From NCBI GenBank assembly GCA_019915135.1, contig JAHLMK010000011.1:1550001-1614000 (forward strand): a stretch of 64,000 nt of DNA, given 5' to 3'. Position numbers and translations under genes: made by a program. The first letter of the stretch is position 1; every line of letters begins with the position of its first letter. This DNA is from Strobilurus pachycystidiatus (taxonomy: Eukaryota > Basidiomycota > Agaricomycetes > Agaricales > Physalacriaceae). Below, piece by piece: positions 1 to 11,986 of the stretch. Below the pieces are notes generated by a model, which had not been told where the DNA came from, did not search any database, and worked only from the letters and a program-made list of their open reading frames with translations.

Positions 1-120
1 AGACTCGGAGGAGGAAGACAGAGAACCGACTCACGAGTGAGGGCATCCGGCAGTGTCACCATGCTATCCTAATATGGCCTGCCAAAGTGCACAGCCGCAA
101 AATAAATCAGTGCATGGCAA

Positions 121-1050
121 GTTATGGATGGACGGTTCGACGCACCTTTGGGGCGCGCGCCATACTCCCGTTGTCGTTTGAGATGAGCGGGGCCGCGACG
201 GTGGAAGGCAGTGCGCGGGCGCTTAAGTAGACGCTATTGCTTGATGTAAGTGAGGGCTGCAGTAGCGAGAGAGCGTGAGGTAAGCGCCAACGGCGCGCTA
301 AGGTAAAGTAAGGAAGGTGAACAAAAGCAAAGGTACGGTTCAACGCACCTCAAAGTGGATGGCGTTCCCATTCGCCGCTGTCCAGACGATCTATCTAGTA
401 TACGCCGTTAGCCGCAGTTTGGCCCAGTAGTTGCGCGCAGATGTATTGCCTGGGGTCAGAGTTCCGCTGGCCCGGCGTCGTAGGGGGACTCCAACAGGCG
501 CGTCAGTGTCCGTTGTCCAATTTTGGTTGGGATTGGACGGCAAATGGGCACCAGTGGGCAAGTCGGCTTGCTCATGGTGGTGTCAGTGCAAGTGCCATCG
601 GAATTGTAACACCATCGCCTTGACTCTGGCTTGACTCGGCGCTCGTGTTCATGATTTTTCCGTGTTGTGTTGGCTCGGCGTCGTAGGGAGACTTCAGCGG
701 GCGCGTCAGTGTCCGTCTTGTGTGGTAAGAGGGGAATTCAGAGGGCAGGCGCTAAACGGCGCGCTAAAGAATGAGTAAGGAGAATGAGGGAAACGAAACG
801 TACGGTGCAACGCACCTGTGCTTCCGTCTGCGGTCTTTTTTGCAGACGCGCCGTGGTCCGCGCTGGCCGTTGCAGACAGCAATGGCTATTCTTCTGTGTC
901 GCAGTGCGCGGGCGCGTAAGTAGACGCCAGTTGTCAGGGCAATTGTGATGGAAGAAAGGCAAGCTTGTCAATAAAGCTTCCCATTGTGAAGTCCTACGCG
1001 TACCAATCAGACGTGACATGACAGTAAAAGGAAGATGCAACGCACCTGGT
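121..1050 (+). repeat. Diverged dispersed repeats around a CGCACCT core
   Basis: A motif of the form ACGGTKCAACGCACCT ends at 147, 350, 817 and 1047, in diverged copies on the same strand. Around the copies near 205-350 and 898-1050 a second block, GCAGTGCGCGGGCGC followed by TAAGTAGACGC, recurs. A third block with CGGCGCGCTAA recurs at 290-300 and 758-768. Read on the minus strand the core becomes AG|GTGCGTTG, which looks like a fungal 5' splice site, so these may be degenerate duplicated exon-intron units of a dead minus-strand gene. I see no convincing protein in the open frames here. Confidence 0.5.
472..716 (+). repeat. Pair of direct repeats, about 43 bp each
   Basis: Positions 472-514 and 674-716 share the order CCGGCGTCGTAGGG, GACT, CA, GGCGCGTCAGTGTCCGT with a few substitutions. 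The 202-bp spacing is close to the 203-bp spacing of the first two CGCACCT copies, so both may descend from one larger duplication. Confidence 0.6.
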
Positions 1051-2531
1051 AGAGACGGCCCCCGTTTGCCGCCGGCGCCGTGTGTTTGCGCTCGTTTGTG
1101 CTCGGATCTTGCGCGAACGAGTGTACTTGTTGTTGTCCCAAACGTCAGCGCCGTTGTTTCTGCGCCGTGCTGTCTTGTCGCCGTCCAGAGACAGCGCGGC
1201 CGCGTCTTGCACATTGTCCGTGTCCGCGTTGTCATGGCAGGCATGTAGTGTGCGCGCAGGACAATTGTCATCCATGTTGAATGAGGGCTTGACAGCGGAT
1301 GAGGGCTGGCTGGCTGAGCGGTGGCGGTAGGTGATACAGAGCGGATTGGCTTGCCAAACACAGCCAATGCTGTGCAGCCCGCATCTCTCCCATCCACCAC
1401 CACTTCCACAACCTCAAAGACGACCCCGCCGCCACATTTCGACGACAGAGGCGCCCCAGGTGCCGCTTCAGCTGACGCCGTCCCCACTTGGACTCCCGCA
1501 TCGTCCCATATCCCGGTGCTCGCCACTCAAAGCCCTAGGACGACGGAAACCGCCAGACCAAGGACGGATTCAGCTCTCAAAGTTGATGGGGCGTGGAAGT
1601 ACGGGACAGGGACAGGGTGCGCTCACAGATTGGGCCACTGCAGTGCACTGACTCTTCCACTAGGCCGGCTGCACATGTCAGGATGACTATCTCTTTTTTT
1701 CTGGGACTGGCCGCGGCCAACGCTGAAGCGCTGAGGGCCCCGACACATCATACTACCATCACAGCCTTGACTCCCTTGTATTTGTAGTTCGTATATTACA
1801 AAATACATTCCGTTTGTACCCATAGTCCTTCAATGACATCAGACATGGTCCAAATCGTGGTTTTAGACCAACCCTTGCGTCATAACTGACTAAGCGAACC
1901 CTCCTCTGCCACGCATACCATGTCCGACACTGGGCTCATCGTCCTCGCGCCTCCTGCTGGCGCTTCCTATGCCCCAATTCAGCATCCACCTAACCGGCAC
2001 ATGGCCCTTCCTCGTATTTGTGTCCGTGATGGCCATCCGCTGCTTCCCGATTCCATGCAACCCTACGTTAACAACATATATGTCTACCGCGTCGATACGG
2101 GCGTTGAATCCATGAGGAACTTCCGAGAGTTTGCCAAAAAGACCTTCAAGATTCCTCAGGGTCCGGATTCTGAAATGTATGATGAAGGTATGTGATCTGA
2201 CTGATCGGTACAATCCTGCCTGATTTCGTGTGCATCTCAGGCCTTATCGAGTTGAAACCGGGGGACGTGGTCTTTGCCAGAGACCAGGATTCAACGGACC
2301 CTCGCCATGATGTCTTACAAGTCGTGATTGCACACAAGTGCGTAAATTTGCTTCCATAGCAGGCGTTAAGAAACTCATACACGGTACAGAGACTTGTTCC
2401 CACCAAAGGTCATGGAACATCTACTAGCTTTGCGCGAGCGATGTCTAGGTCCCCGAGATGAGCGTACTGCAGGTCCTCGAGGCACTCTTCTTGAACGGGA
2501 CGATCGCTTTGTCCCCGTTCAAAATGCGCGC

Positions 2532-4344
2532 TGACACGCTTTATGCGCGCCTGAGCCTAGAAACCGAGAATTTTGCGATTTCTAGATAAGACTCGAAGCT
2601 GAAATGCACGATACATCTAACGAGAGACCATAAGATTGCCAGTGATAATACGGAGACCTCATTGGGGCAAGAATGAGCCTCCAGGAGAAATTCATCTTCG
2701 AATATCACCATCCAAAGTGCCCGCTTGATTTATCAAGTCAAAGAGGACTCGTCTAAGAAACGAACTCGAGTTCCAAGTAATTTGGACTCGACTTTGTCAG
2801 TATTGTTCATAGACGATTAGAGTTCGATTAGCTCACTTCCTGATGATAAGTAGAATGGGGTTAAGCTACAGAATGGTCTAGGTCAGCATAAATGGGGATG
2901 AAAGCCCAGTAATGTTATCACACGATACAACTATCCCCTTGGAATTCTAAGTCTAGAACCCACGATAGCACAAAATCGAGTAACAGCCGAGCTATTCGAA
3001 GAAGCCAATCAAGATAAAGATGATCAAGTGTTCTTCATGAATAATCCGCAGTACGCCAAGAGCGTTAAGAATCAAGAAGCCAAGCTTCTTCAGATCTCAG
3101 GTGATTAAATCTGACCTGAAATCAGTAGAGATTGGAACAAGCAGACAGATTGCGAACAACAAGTCAACGATCTATCATGGATCTTAGAGTGGATTCTTAA
3201 GCGAAATGAAGCTCTAGACTCAATCAGATAATCGAGACTGAATTGGTGACGCAATCTGAAGAATCCGAGTCGCAAAGAAGCATTCAGAACAATTAAGAGC
3301 CAAGAGAAGACGAACCCCATGTGATAGATTCGACCGATAGCACGCAAGGATGTTGCAATCCGAGCTTGAAATTAGTCAACGTGGATCAACTCTAGAGGGT
3401 TTGTCATGAGTAAACTGGCATAATAAGGAAATGGAAGCGCCTAGACTGGTGTCTACAGCGCGGAAATTAACTCCAAGTGGCTATTAGTTAGTAAGTTAAG
3501 ATTAGTGTACAGTAGGGACCCGTTTGTATAAAAAGAAGTGTCGATACAGTATAGTAGTTTTAGTTTAGTGACCCGCAGCCACGAGCCCACAAAGCTCTAC
3601 TGTAGTAATCTAACTCTGTACAAAATCGAATTCGATTTGCACGCACCCAAAGAAACTCGAATTCGAGTCAAACCTAAGAACAAAAGAACAAACCTAACGC
3701 ACTAAGAGCAAGGGTTTAGAACAAAAGTGAACTTAATCGAAGAGCAAAGTTCCTTGAATTCAACGTACTAGAGGCGGTGTTTTTGAGCATAGTATCTCCC
3801 TAGAGACACTACAGAGACTTTGCAGTCTGAGCCAGCCTTTCCCTAGAGAGGACCGTTCAGTCGCAAAAAGCGTTAACCAGCATAACCTCTTGAGAGTTCA
3901 AGTGCAATTCGAGCACGATTTGGTCTAAAACCCACGCAAACACTAAAACTCAAAGAATAAGCTCCTACCGAGGTTATAAGAAACATACCAAGTGTGGCAA
4001 TAGACTATTGTGTTCTTGATACAACCCCTCCAGCGCGAGGATTGAGAAAGTCGCATAGTTTAAGTTCAGTCAGAGGCTTGTGTATTGTTCCCTGAAAACC
4101 AGACGATTTGTCAATCGGTCAAAATCCCTACCACCCCCTTCAAACTCGCACTTTGTGCACACCTACGTTTCTGTTACGCAAGAACCTTGTTTTTCAAGTG
4201 TAGTGTTGTAGTAAATCAAGCTCGATTTTCTATTGCAAAAACCCAATATCCCAAAACCGCAGAAACCTTACTCTCATTCGGAGTATTAAGAGTTGTGTTG
4301 TTTGTTAGGTGTGATTCTACGCCTCGAAAATAACGTGCACATCA
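2532..4344. mobile_element. Solo LTR of a Ty3/Gypsy-like family (1,813 bp)
   Basis: The segment starts TGACACGC and ends GTGCACATCA. It is flanked by GCGC at 2528-2531 and 4345-4348, a perfect 4-bp target duplication. Its ends resemble those of the large retrotransposon at 17371-33765 (TGATACGC start, TTGCACATCA end). Both carry GAATTTTGCGATT shortly after the start. It is AT-richer than the interrupted gene and holds no coding frame of note. With no internal region left, it is best explained by LTR-LTR recombination. The orientation is taken as plus from the match to the large element. Confidence 0.85.
3527..3534 (+). promoter_or_regulatory. Candidate TATA box of the solo LTR
   Basis: TATAAAAA lies 995 bp into the LTR. 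The large retrotransposon's LTR has TATAAAA at 851 bp, a comparable position, consistent with the U3 promoter. Confidence 0.45.
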
Positions 4345-6981
4345 GCGCTGTGTCTCTTTTGGCTTACAGACTCAAACACCAAAATCGTTAGTTAACCCAG
4401 CTGTGGGCGGCAAATTCACCGGCGAACTGGATGACGGTCTGATCCTTCGACGGGACATTGTTGAGGTACATCGTTCGCACTATCATTGATGACACTGTAC
4501 TGATAGTTTCGTAGTTTTTCATCAAGTTGGGTGTCGAACTCATGGAACGCTACTGCCCGGACATGTTCGCAACACTGAAGGATCACGCTGACCTCAAGAA
4601 TCTTCCTCCCATTGGAATATCTGAGAACTGCTGCTTTGGCGGCTTTCAGATCAACATGGCAACGCCAGTCGCTCATGACAACCGTATGTAGTTATTTGAT
4701 TGGTTGACCTCTGAGTCTGATGTACCTAGGTGGCGGTCTGAAATCGCAAATGTCGGTTTTTGGAGATGACCACACAGATGATACCGACGCTGAGGCTGGG
4801 TTGTCAAGCTTCTGGGCTAGTCCGGATATACCCAAGACATATGAAGCTGGACGGTTCCATTGGCTGGAATTGGGGATGTATATGAAGCTAGATGGACCGA
4901 TTGGCGCTCTATTCTCTGGTCTTCGCCATCACGGAGGGACACCACCGCGCGCACCACCTGGCGAGATTCCTGATCCTAAATCTGTGCGATTTGCGGTCGT
5001 CCTGTACCCACCCGCTCGATATACGAATGGGAAAGCCATCTACAACCTCTGCGCTCAGAGTATTGAAGGCGGTGGTAATCCGAAGAAGGAACCGCTTCGG
5101 TTCAGACCGGAATATTCTGATATCAAGTATGTCTCATTGATTCATCAAATTCATTCGTATCTCAATGTTCTTCAGTCTGGAGAAGCCGGAGCAGCGATTA
5201 TGGACCAACGAGATGACATATGCCGCAGATGGACATGTCATCATGGACCAGGAGGCGCTCGTTAGATTCATGGGACGCGCTTTGTTACAGATGTCGTCCA
5301 GTCACCTACGCCAACTTCCAAAAGAGTGGAACGTCAAGATCGACACCGAACAGTTTTTGCGATCCATCTCATTCGAGAGGGTAGCCTCAGGAGTCCAATC
5401 GACTCAAGATGGCGGTAGTGACATAGCTGCAGATCGTATGGACATTGATGTTCCTGCCGTCGAGCGAGTGAGTCTAGGACCTTGGGCGAATGCACCTGAT
5501 GTTCATGCTCCGAAACCTGCACTACGTGAGTTCTTTTGTATGATGTGCACTTAATACTGACATACTCTACCAGATCGACTAGAAGTCGAGCAAAAGTATC
5601 AGGATCTGTGTCGTCGCAATGGAAGGTTCATTCCTTTTATCGCGCAGAAATATGCCTCGCCAGATACGGCTCATCAATCCGCCTCGACACAGCCGGCTTC
5701 TGCTGCGCCTGTCTCATCCAATCCTGCTGGAGGTCGACCTGATCGTATGTCTCATCAGTTGAAGAAGATACTCAACTTATTGACTTTCAATTGTAGAGCC
5801 GAAAAAAGGAACCAAGAAGCAAAGTACCAAACGCAAAGTTGCAACCGAGAAGAAGTCAGTAGCTACGCCAGGTATTCGTCGGGATCGCCATGTTACGACC
5901 CAACGTAAGTAGTGGACCGAGTACAATAGTGTAATTTGGAGCTTACTGTGAGACATAGGCGTATTGGCTGAGACGTCTAAGGCTGTGGCCAAGTCGACCA
6001 ATATGCTCTGGCGACAACAGCGTGGGCAGGAGGACGACAATGACGATTCGGACGTTGATATGGCAGTAACTTACGAAGTAACTGAACTTGTTGACCATAA
6101 GTTTATCGGTGTACGTTCCCACCTTCCATTCTATGTTTTCTTCACTCATTCACTTCAGACTGAATGTGTCTATCACGTCCAATGGGCTGATGGCTCATTG
6201 GATTGGCAACCAATTGAAAACTTGTACGCATCTTCGTATTTATAAAGGTTTTTTGCTGATACCTGGGCATGATAGACTTCCTGGATCCGACGAACTTGTC
6301 ACTGAATATAACCAGATGCACAGTCTGGTATATTCTGCAAATGGAAACGTCTATGAGCTGTCCGCAGCTGCGAGTGGCGAATTGGAACCACTGGGGCCCG
6401 ATACATTGCCAAACTCTGCTCCGTCGTCGTCTGTCGTTCCACAAGCAAGATTCATCTGTCAGACCAATACAGAATCGTCGGATACCATCCCATTCGCAGC
6501 ACATCCTTCTTCAGCACCGCGTCATCTCTCGCCGATACCTTTTCCTTCACTGAGCCATTCTTCATCGCCTGCACAAGTTCCATCATCTGCCCCCATCCCA
6601 TCACCTAGGCGTTCTTCATCGCCAATTCCCATTCCGTCACCGAGACGCACTGCATCACCGACGCAGCCCCCCTCAATCGATGTTCCTTCGTCCATCTACC
6701 TCACAACTCTTTCCATTTCAACTCTCGAGGAAGAAGAAGAAGACGAAGCCGATATTGAGAATCTTATCAATGAAAGCGATCCCTTGTATATGCCTCTGAA
6801 GTCTGTTGAATCGGGTATGTGACTACCAGTGATAACAGACACAACAGATACTAACGGTGAATATTAGAGATACCTTTCATTGTCAATATGACTCGCGATC
6901 ATGTTGTTCAAGTAGCTCTTGATCTGACTGCAGCTGAGCCGCATCTTCAAGCGCTACCGACCAACCATTACAGCAGAGCAT

Positions 6982-7006
6982 GGGGAAACCCAGTGGATAT
7001 AGCCAC
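6982..7006 (+). repeat. Left terminal inverted repeat of the KDZ element
   Basis: It begins GGGG and contains CCAGTGGATATAGCCAC. The reverse complement of 35612-35636 begins GGGG and contains CCAGTGGTTATAGCCAC: 22 of 25 positions match. The inner 14 bases (6993-7006) are themselves near-palindromic, GTGGNTATANCCAC. Confidence 0.7.
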
Positions 7007-7026
7007 AGAGCCAGTTTCCATATTGT

Positions 7027-7040
7027 GTGGATACAACCAC
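7027..7040. promoter_or_regulatory. Palindromic subterminal box 2
   Basis: GTGGATACAACCAC is a second copy of the GTGGNTATANCCAC box, 34 bp inside the first. It is a probable transposase-binding site. Confidence 0.55.
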
Positions 7041-7072
7041 ACCTTTCCAATACCCCCAAGGCCTGATTCTCT

Positions 7073-7086
7073 GTGGATATAACCAC
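7073..7086. promoter_or_regulatory. Palindromic subterminal box 3
   Basis: GTGGATATAACCAC is a third copy at the left end, 46 bp after the second. Its TAA (7080-7082) provides the stop codon of the frame coming in from the TET-like gene. Confidence 0.55.
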
Positions 7087-7283
7087 TGGAGACCCACTAC
7101 CTGCATCTGGGAGGCTTGCAAAGCCCAACACGGCTGAACGTAGGGTCCCGGTCATTCTCTCGAAGGGTCAACTCAGGGTTTCATGCCAAAAATAGCAGCC
7201 ATTAATTAAAATACTGCCCGAAGTAGCGTAAAGTCCGAAAGTAGTCTAGATGCGTCCGAAAAGTAGTGTAAATGTCTGCAGTC

Positions 7284-10200
7284 TCATTCGTCCAAAGTCG
7301 GGTCATCGTCGTTCGCGGCAAGCTGGCGTGCCTCTGCCAGGCCCTCCTCTCCCTCCAACCCATCCTCTGATTCCTCCTCCTCGGCCACATCCACCATCTC
7401 GATACGATCGGGGATCTTCCGCTGGCGCGCTTTGTACGGTTTCGACCATATGCGCTGGAAGTGGTCTGCGAGCCGCTGGTAGACCCCCGATTGTCGATGA
7501 GCATATGCCCTGACTCCTCCCGCAGCAGCCACTGATAAGCCAGTCCATCCCGTTGCCCTCTCTAACCACTGCTGAGCTTCCGCCTCCAATGACGCCAATG
7601 TCCGCCGCTTCTCCTCTGCGATCAATTTTACCTCCTGCGTCCAACTCCTTGCCCGCGCGCGGCTCTTTAACCACTCCACCCTCACTGAATCGTGGAGCTC
7701 ATCCTTGCCGAAGCTGCCCAGCGCGCTCTCCATCAACCATATCCATGAAATCAGATGACTTCCACTCCCGTATTGGACCTCGCTCTCGTTCACCCCCGTT
7801 TTCTTCTTCTTTTGCGCCGGCACGTCGGTGTCGAAAACGCCACTGTCGAGCGAAGCAATGTCCTTGTCCTCGAGTACTCGCAAGGTTGCCATCCAGGCCC
7901 CATTTCCCCGAAGTTGAACCAGCGCGGCGCGGGCTGCTCGGTATTTTATGACGGCCATGTCGGACTTTGCCTCGAGACGGGTAAGGATGGCCATGGTTCT
8001 TCCTGTTCGTCGCTGACCACGGATATGCCTCTTTCGAAAGCTGCGAACGCTTCTCCGCGTGCGCTGCATGGACCGAATTGTCTCGAGAGCGTCGTGACAC
8101 TGAGCCTCGCGAAGCTTGTCCTCCTTGGCCAATACTCCTCCCAGACACCCCACTGCGCGACCATTCGGGGTCAGCGCCGACGGGAGCAGCAACGTCTCCG
8201 TTTCCACGTCTCCTTCTCGTGTTCCCGACAACTCTCTTAATTGGGCTGCTGCGCCCGGCATATACACCGCCTGAAGCTCTCGGAACTGGCGGATCTGGTT
8301 CTGGAGGAGGATCCGCTTGTCTTGGATCTCTTTGATGGTTCCCGGATACTCTCTGTCTTCGCTTCCGAGGAGGTATGTGACACGGCGCCTAGAATGTTGA
8401 AATTAGTCAAACGATGAATTGAAACAAGAATTTACGCACTGAAGGTCTTCGATCAACAAGCCAAGGCTGATACAGACGGAGGGAGATGTCTCGTGGAGAG
8501 GAACATCCGTCGCTGCCTCTTTACGTTCCTCTTCGGCCATGATCTGCTTGACGCTGCTCTCGGTCGCATCTGACCACATGCATTAGTGAAAGACTTCGAT
8601 CGCATGATTAATAGAGAACTCACGACGAGTTGGAAGGAAATACGGGTTGGTTAACGAGTGATTGCCTTCCCACTCCTCCACTTGCTTGATCCATTGAGCC
8701 TCGCACCCTTCCGGTAAAGCTTGAGTGAACTCGTCATGGGCGCCGACGTGTTGAGCCATTCCAACTACCGCGATCGATTCCTTTCGATGCAAAGACTTCC
8801 CTAAATTAAGGATGAGATTGAGACCAGTCAACGAGTAAGCTGCGTACCAAGATCCACTAGCTTATCCCAATTATGAGTTCCAAGCTGTCGATCCAGGGTG
8901 TCGTGCCTGCTACCCGGTAACATCTCCTTGGTCGACGGCGCTGCGTTATTCAGTTTGGGCCAGGTACGCTCTATTCCTTCCCCGCAAGTACGGCCCACCC
9001 CATCCTGCACGTTCATGCTGAACATCACCTGGCAACCGATTTTGTGTCCCTTGCAGTGACATTTCGGAATACCCCATGCTATAGCGATTTTGTCTGGCAA
9101 GTGCAGACACTCCGGCATGGCGCGCATGCGTTCGATGAAATGAATGGACCACTGGCAGACGATGTCGTAAGAAAAGAAAATTTGTCGTAACTTCGTGGAG
9201 CGCAGGGCCGAGAGCGCGATATAATCCATATTACAGTATCTGTTTGCCGTGTCAGTCAATTCTTGCAACGTAGAGCAAACATTGCCGTACCTCTCTCCGC
9301 GCTGTAGATCCCCGATGCCATTAGGGAGAACCATCTCATGCCGCGCGCAGATAGCCATCCCCACACCAGTTGAGCGTAAACCGGTCGCATTTTTCGATTC
9401 GGCATGGGCGAGAGTCTTGAACCCAGCGCAAGAGCTAATCTGGACCATACGAATCAGAACAAATGCCAGAGCGGCAATGATAACTTGACTTACATCCTTT
9501 TGCTTCGGATATTTACTGATGTGTTCAAGGTACGGCTTGTTCTCGACGAAGTATGCCCAACCCGTATGCAGTCCAGGGTCCAGCGTACTTGGTCTGCGAA
9601 GATTCTTCAAGCGAAAATTCGCATCTATGGCGACGATGATGCGATACAAATACCTTGAATGATTTGCATCAGAAAAATATAACCACAAGAAAGCCGTAAT
9701 TGACTCACTGTTCGTCGGGAGATAAAGACTCCCAGTTTGGAGGCAGATTGACGCCCGGTCTCGGGCAGGCTAGGCAACGAAGAGCAAGCTCGCCTGGCTG
9801 AGTCGTTGCGCGCCCATTCTCGACATTGCCGCGGCCGGCGCGTTTCAACAATTTGATGTGACCGAATTGGCGGACTACGCGAAAGAGCGCTGTATAGCGC
9901 GGCTATAAACCCAATGTCAATGCAAGAATTAGCTTTCTCGAGGAGGTGACACGAACCTTGGGTAACTGGGTGCGAGTATTGTCGGTCAATTTCTCTAGCG
10001 CCTGATAATACTCGAAGACGCTGAGCTTCCCGGACGAAGCCAGCATCTCATAGAATTCAAGTCCTCGGAGCGTACAACCGGTCTTGGGATGGCGGGTGGT
10101 CGCGGGCCACACCTCTGTACGAAGCATTTGAATGCGAGTAGGGGTGCGCTGTGTGCAGCCACAGAAATCAGCAGACACCTTGTGGACACCGTTGTCATGA

Positions 10201-10937
10201 ACGAGAGTGAAATCATGCGGCGCCGGCTGAGGGTTCACGCAGAAGTTTATGTCGTCGTGTCCGAATAGGACGCGTAAACCGAGCTTTTGGAGAGTAACTG
10301 GATCGTAGGAGACGCCGTTCCATTTCTAAAATAGAAGGGATGTGAGAGAGGAAAACAAGGAAGAAGAGACGCGTACCTCTATTCGATGAAGAGGATTTCG
10401 TTGATGAGTCCGCAACAGACAGCTCCAACACTCCGTAAAAGTCCCCCAGCAGTCCTCACAGCGATACACCGCCTCGCCCGGAACTATCTCCCGCAGACCG
10501 TCATAGCAGGTATGGCACGGTAGAGACGCCGGTACCTCGCTGGATGGGGTGCGACTCCCAAGACCTTCCAGGCGCGTCATTTCCTCCAAGCTCTCCTGTG
10601 GTCTCCCGTCACCGACCCAACAGAGCATATTTTGGTCCTTTAAAATTATCAGATGGGGTGGGGGGAATGGGGCAAATAAGGATACCGAGTTCGCGTAACG
10701 ACGCGTTTTGCAGATGGTAGGCTCCGGGGGATAGAAGCGATTTGTCCATACCAGCGCTTCGCCGGACGGCCCTTCGCCTCGGGCACATGAGCTTGCAGCG
10801 GAAGATATAATGCGCCTGCCGTCCTTGGAGAGATTTACGGTGCGCCCTTGGACGACGTTGAGGTCATTGTCATCCTCGCTGTCGTCGGCACGAACTGCTT
10901 TGAGAGGACGCTTCTTGCCTCCTGATTTTCTGAGCAT
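7284..10937 (-). CDS. KDZ transposase with CxC2-like cysteine cluster
   Basis: A transposase of the Kyakuja-Dileera-Zisupton group, encoded in about nine exons. The ATG at 10935-10937 opens a basic, acidic-patch N-terminus. Then comes a cysteine cluster (CHTC, CEDC and CWSC pairs, about 10410-10530) continued by HDNGVHKVSADFCGC, the CxC2 pattern that precedes KDZ catalytic domains. The RNase H-like core has VAIDANFRLK (first Asp at 9623-9625), the GWAYF segment, SCAGFKTLAHAESK, SYDIVCQW (second Asp at 9164-9166) and GEGIERTW (probable catalytic Glu), then the NAAPSTKEM and PGSRHDTLD signatures. The long C-terminal part (7284-8390) is charged and helical, with AARAALVQLRGNGAW and an acidic tail, as in full-length family members. 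I saw no internal stop or frameshift apart from introns, so it may be active. It lies 200 bp inside the left inverted repeat and reads towards it. Confidence 0.88.
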
Positions 10938-11097
10938 GATCGCGAGAGCGGGGGACCAAAGGAGCGAAGCTGGGCCATGGGCGTGTCAACGAACCAGGCT
11001 CTTACGTCTTGGAATCGGACTCGGGCATTCGGGGCATCGGCTATCGACCATAAGATAAAATATATTTGAAAACAAAATCAGAACAATCTCGGTAACA

Positions 11098-11816
11098 CTA
11101 CTGATAAGGACGGCTGGATTGGAGAAATCCGTCGAGAAGCATCAGAAAAGCACGGTGCTCGTACGACCCTTGAGGGATGTCAGGCAGAGCGTATGATAAC
11201 AGCCAGGGTATATGCGTAGCATCATCAATTCCTAGAATACACCCCATGAGTTTGAAAAATCAGGCGCCTGGTGGGAATGGACTTACCGGCTGCGAGGATG
11301 CGCAGAGATAGCGCGTCGGTACATCCCATCTGTACAAAGGCTGGTATCCATTCCAACCGACCGCAGTTCTCCAAGAAGCGATACATTTCAGCATCAACGG
11401 GACATTCTTCTGGGAGCAATGAAATCGTCAATGGGAAGCTGCTCCTTTGAGCGTCAAGTACGCACCTTGATTCTTGGCCTGTGATTTACCCTTGTCTTTT
11501 TCCATTCCTTCAACCGGTGCGTCGAGCTCGCACAGAAGCTCATCCTCTGACAACGGTAAGCAATCACCTTTGCTGGAGTAACATAGTACTGACCGGCAAA
11601 GGTTATCTCGGAAAGAACCAAGTAACCATGTCGCTGGATATACCCTCGAAGAGAGCCACGCGCCTTGAGAATATCCTCCGCGGAAGGGGGCGGTTTGACT
11701 TGAGGACAGTCGTACCGCTTGGTGTCGCGGGCAGCGCAATCCATGCTCATCCACCTTTGCTTGATGAGTCGGCTTCCGTGTAGCTCGACGTCAATCTTGA
11801 GATGGCTAGTGTACAT
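11098..11816 (-). CDS. KDZ-element accessory protein with compact helical C-terminus
   Basis: A three- or four-exon gene of about 200 residues just upstream of the transposase and on the same strand. The start is ATG 11814-11816 (MYTSHLKIDVELHG) and the stop is at 11098-11100. Introns at about 11553-11600, 11405-11465 and 11235-11285 have GT and AG ends and keep one frame open. The N-terminal part holds SLRGYIQRHGYLVLSE; the C-terminal part reads MYRFLENCGRLEWIPAF and later LSYALPDIPQG. The WIPAF...GCTDALSLRILAAG stretch has the feel of a small helical interaction fold such as SAM, but I cannot assign it. The function is unknown; the position suggests a passenger of the transposon. Confidence 0.55.
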
Positions 11817-11986
11817 GGTGGCCCAAGCGAAAGTAGAGGCTGCTTAGTCAGATCGATTTGAGTTTGATAACCGATGATGGCATAATATATTTTCAATATC
11901 AAAACCTCCGAAATGAACTCTCGGAACGGAACACAAGGGCGGAGCAGCAAACGATGCAGTGCACAAAATACACAATCGCAGTAATA

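Larger units (their letters stand above)
1920..7082 (+). pseudogene. TET/JBP-like 2OG-Fe(II) dioxygenase with chromo-like domain, broken by a solo LTR
   Basis: A multi-exon gene for a nucleic-acid-modifying dioxygenase; the family oxidises 5-methylpyrimidines in DNA. Introns such as 2188-2240 and those near 4685, 5128, 5525, 5745 and 5890 have GT and AG ends. Catalytic signs: an HxD motif (His 4771-4773, Thr, Asp 4777-4779) and, further on, SGLRHHGGTPP with the second metal His at 4930-4932, then a basic strand, VRFAVVLYP, for 2OG. Exons at about 5964-6330 encode a chromo-like fold (YHVQWADGSLDWQP, then ENLLPGSDEL), followed by a Ser/Pro-rich tail and an acidic run. A solo LTR (2532-4344) interrupts an exon. 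Removing it with one GCGC copy leaves the frame open across the junction, so it is the disabling lesion seen. The last exon reads into the KDZ transposon end and stops at TAA 7080-7082, so the native C-terminus may be lost. The neighbouring KDZ transposase matches the known TET/JBP-KDZ association in basidiomycetes. The call rests on motifs only. Confidence 0.72.

Noticed and set aside
738..1526. 262-codon open frame on the minus strand
   Set aside because: Low-complexity composition in GC-rich repeat DNA, overlapped by equally long frames on the plus strand; no domain or splice logic.
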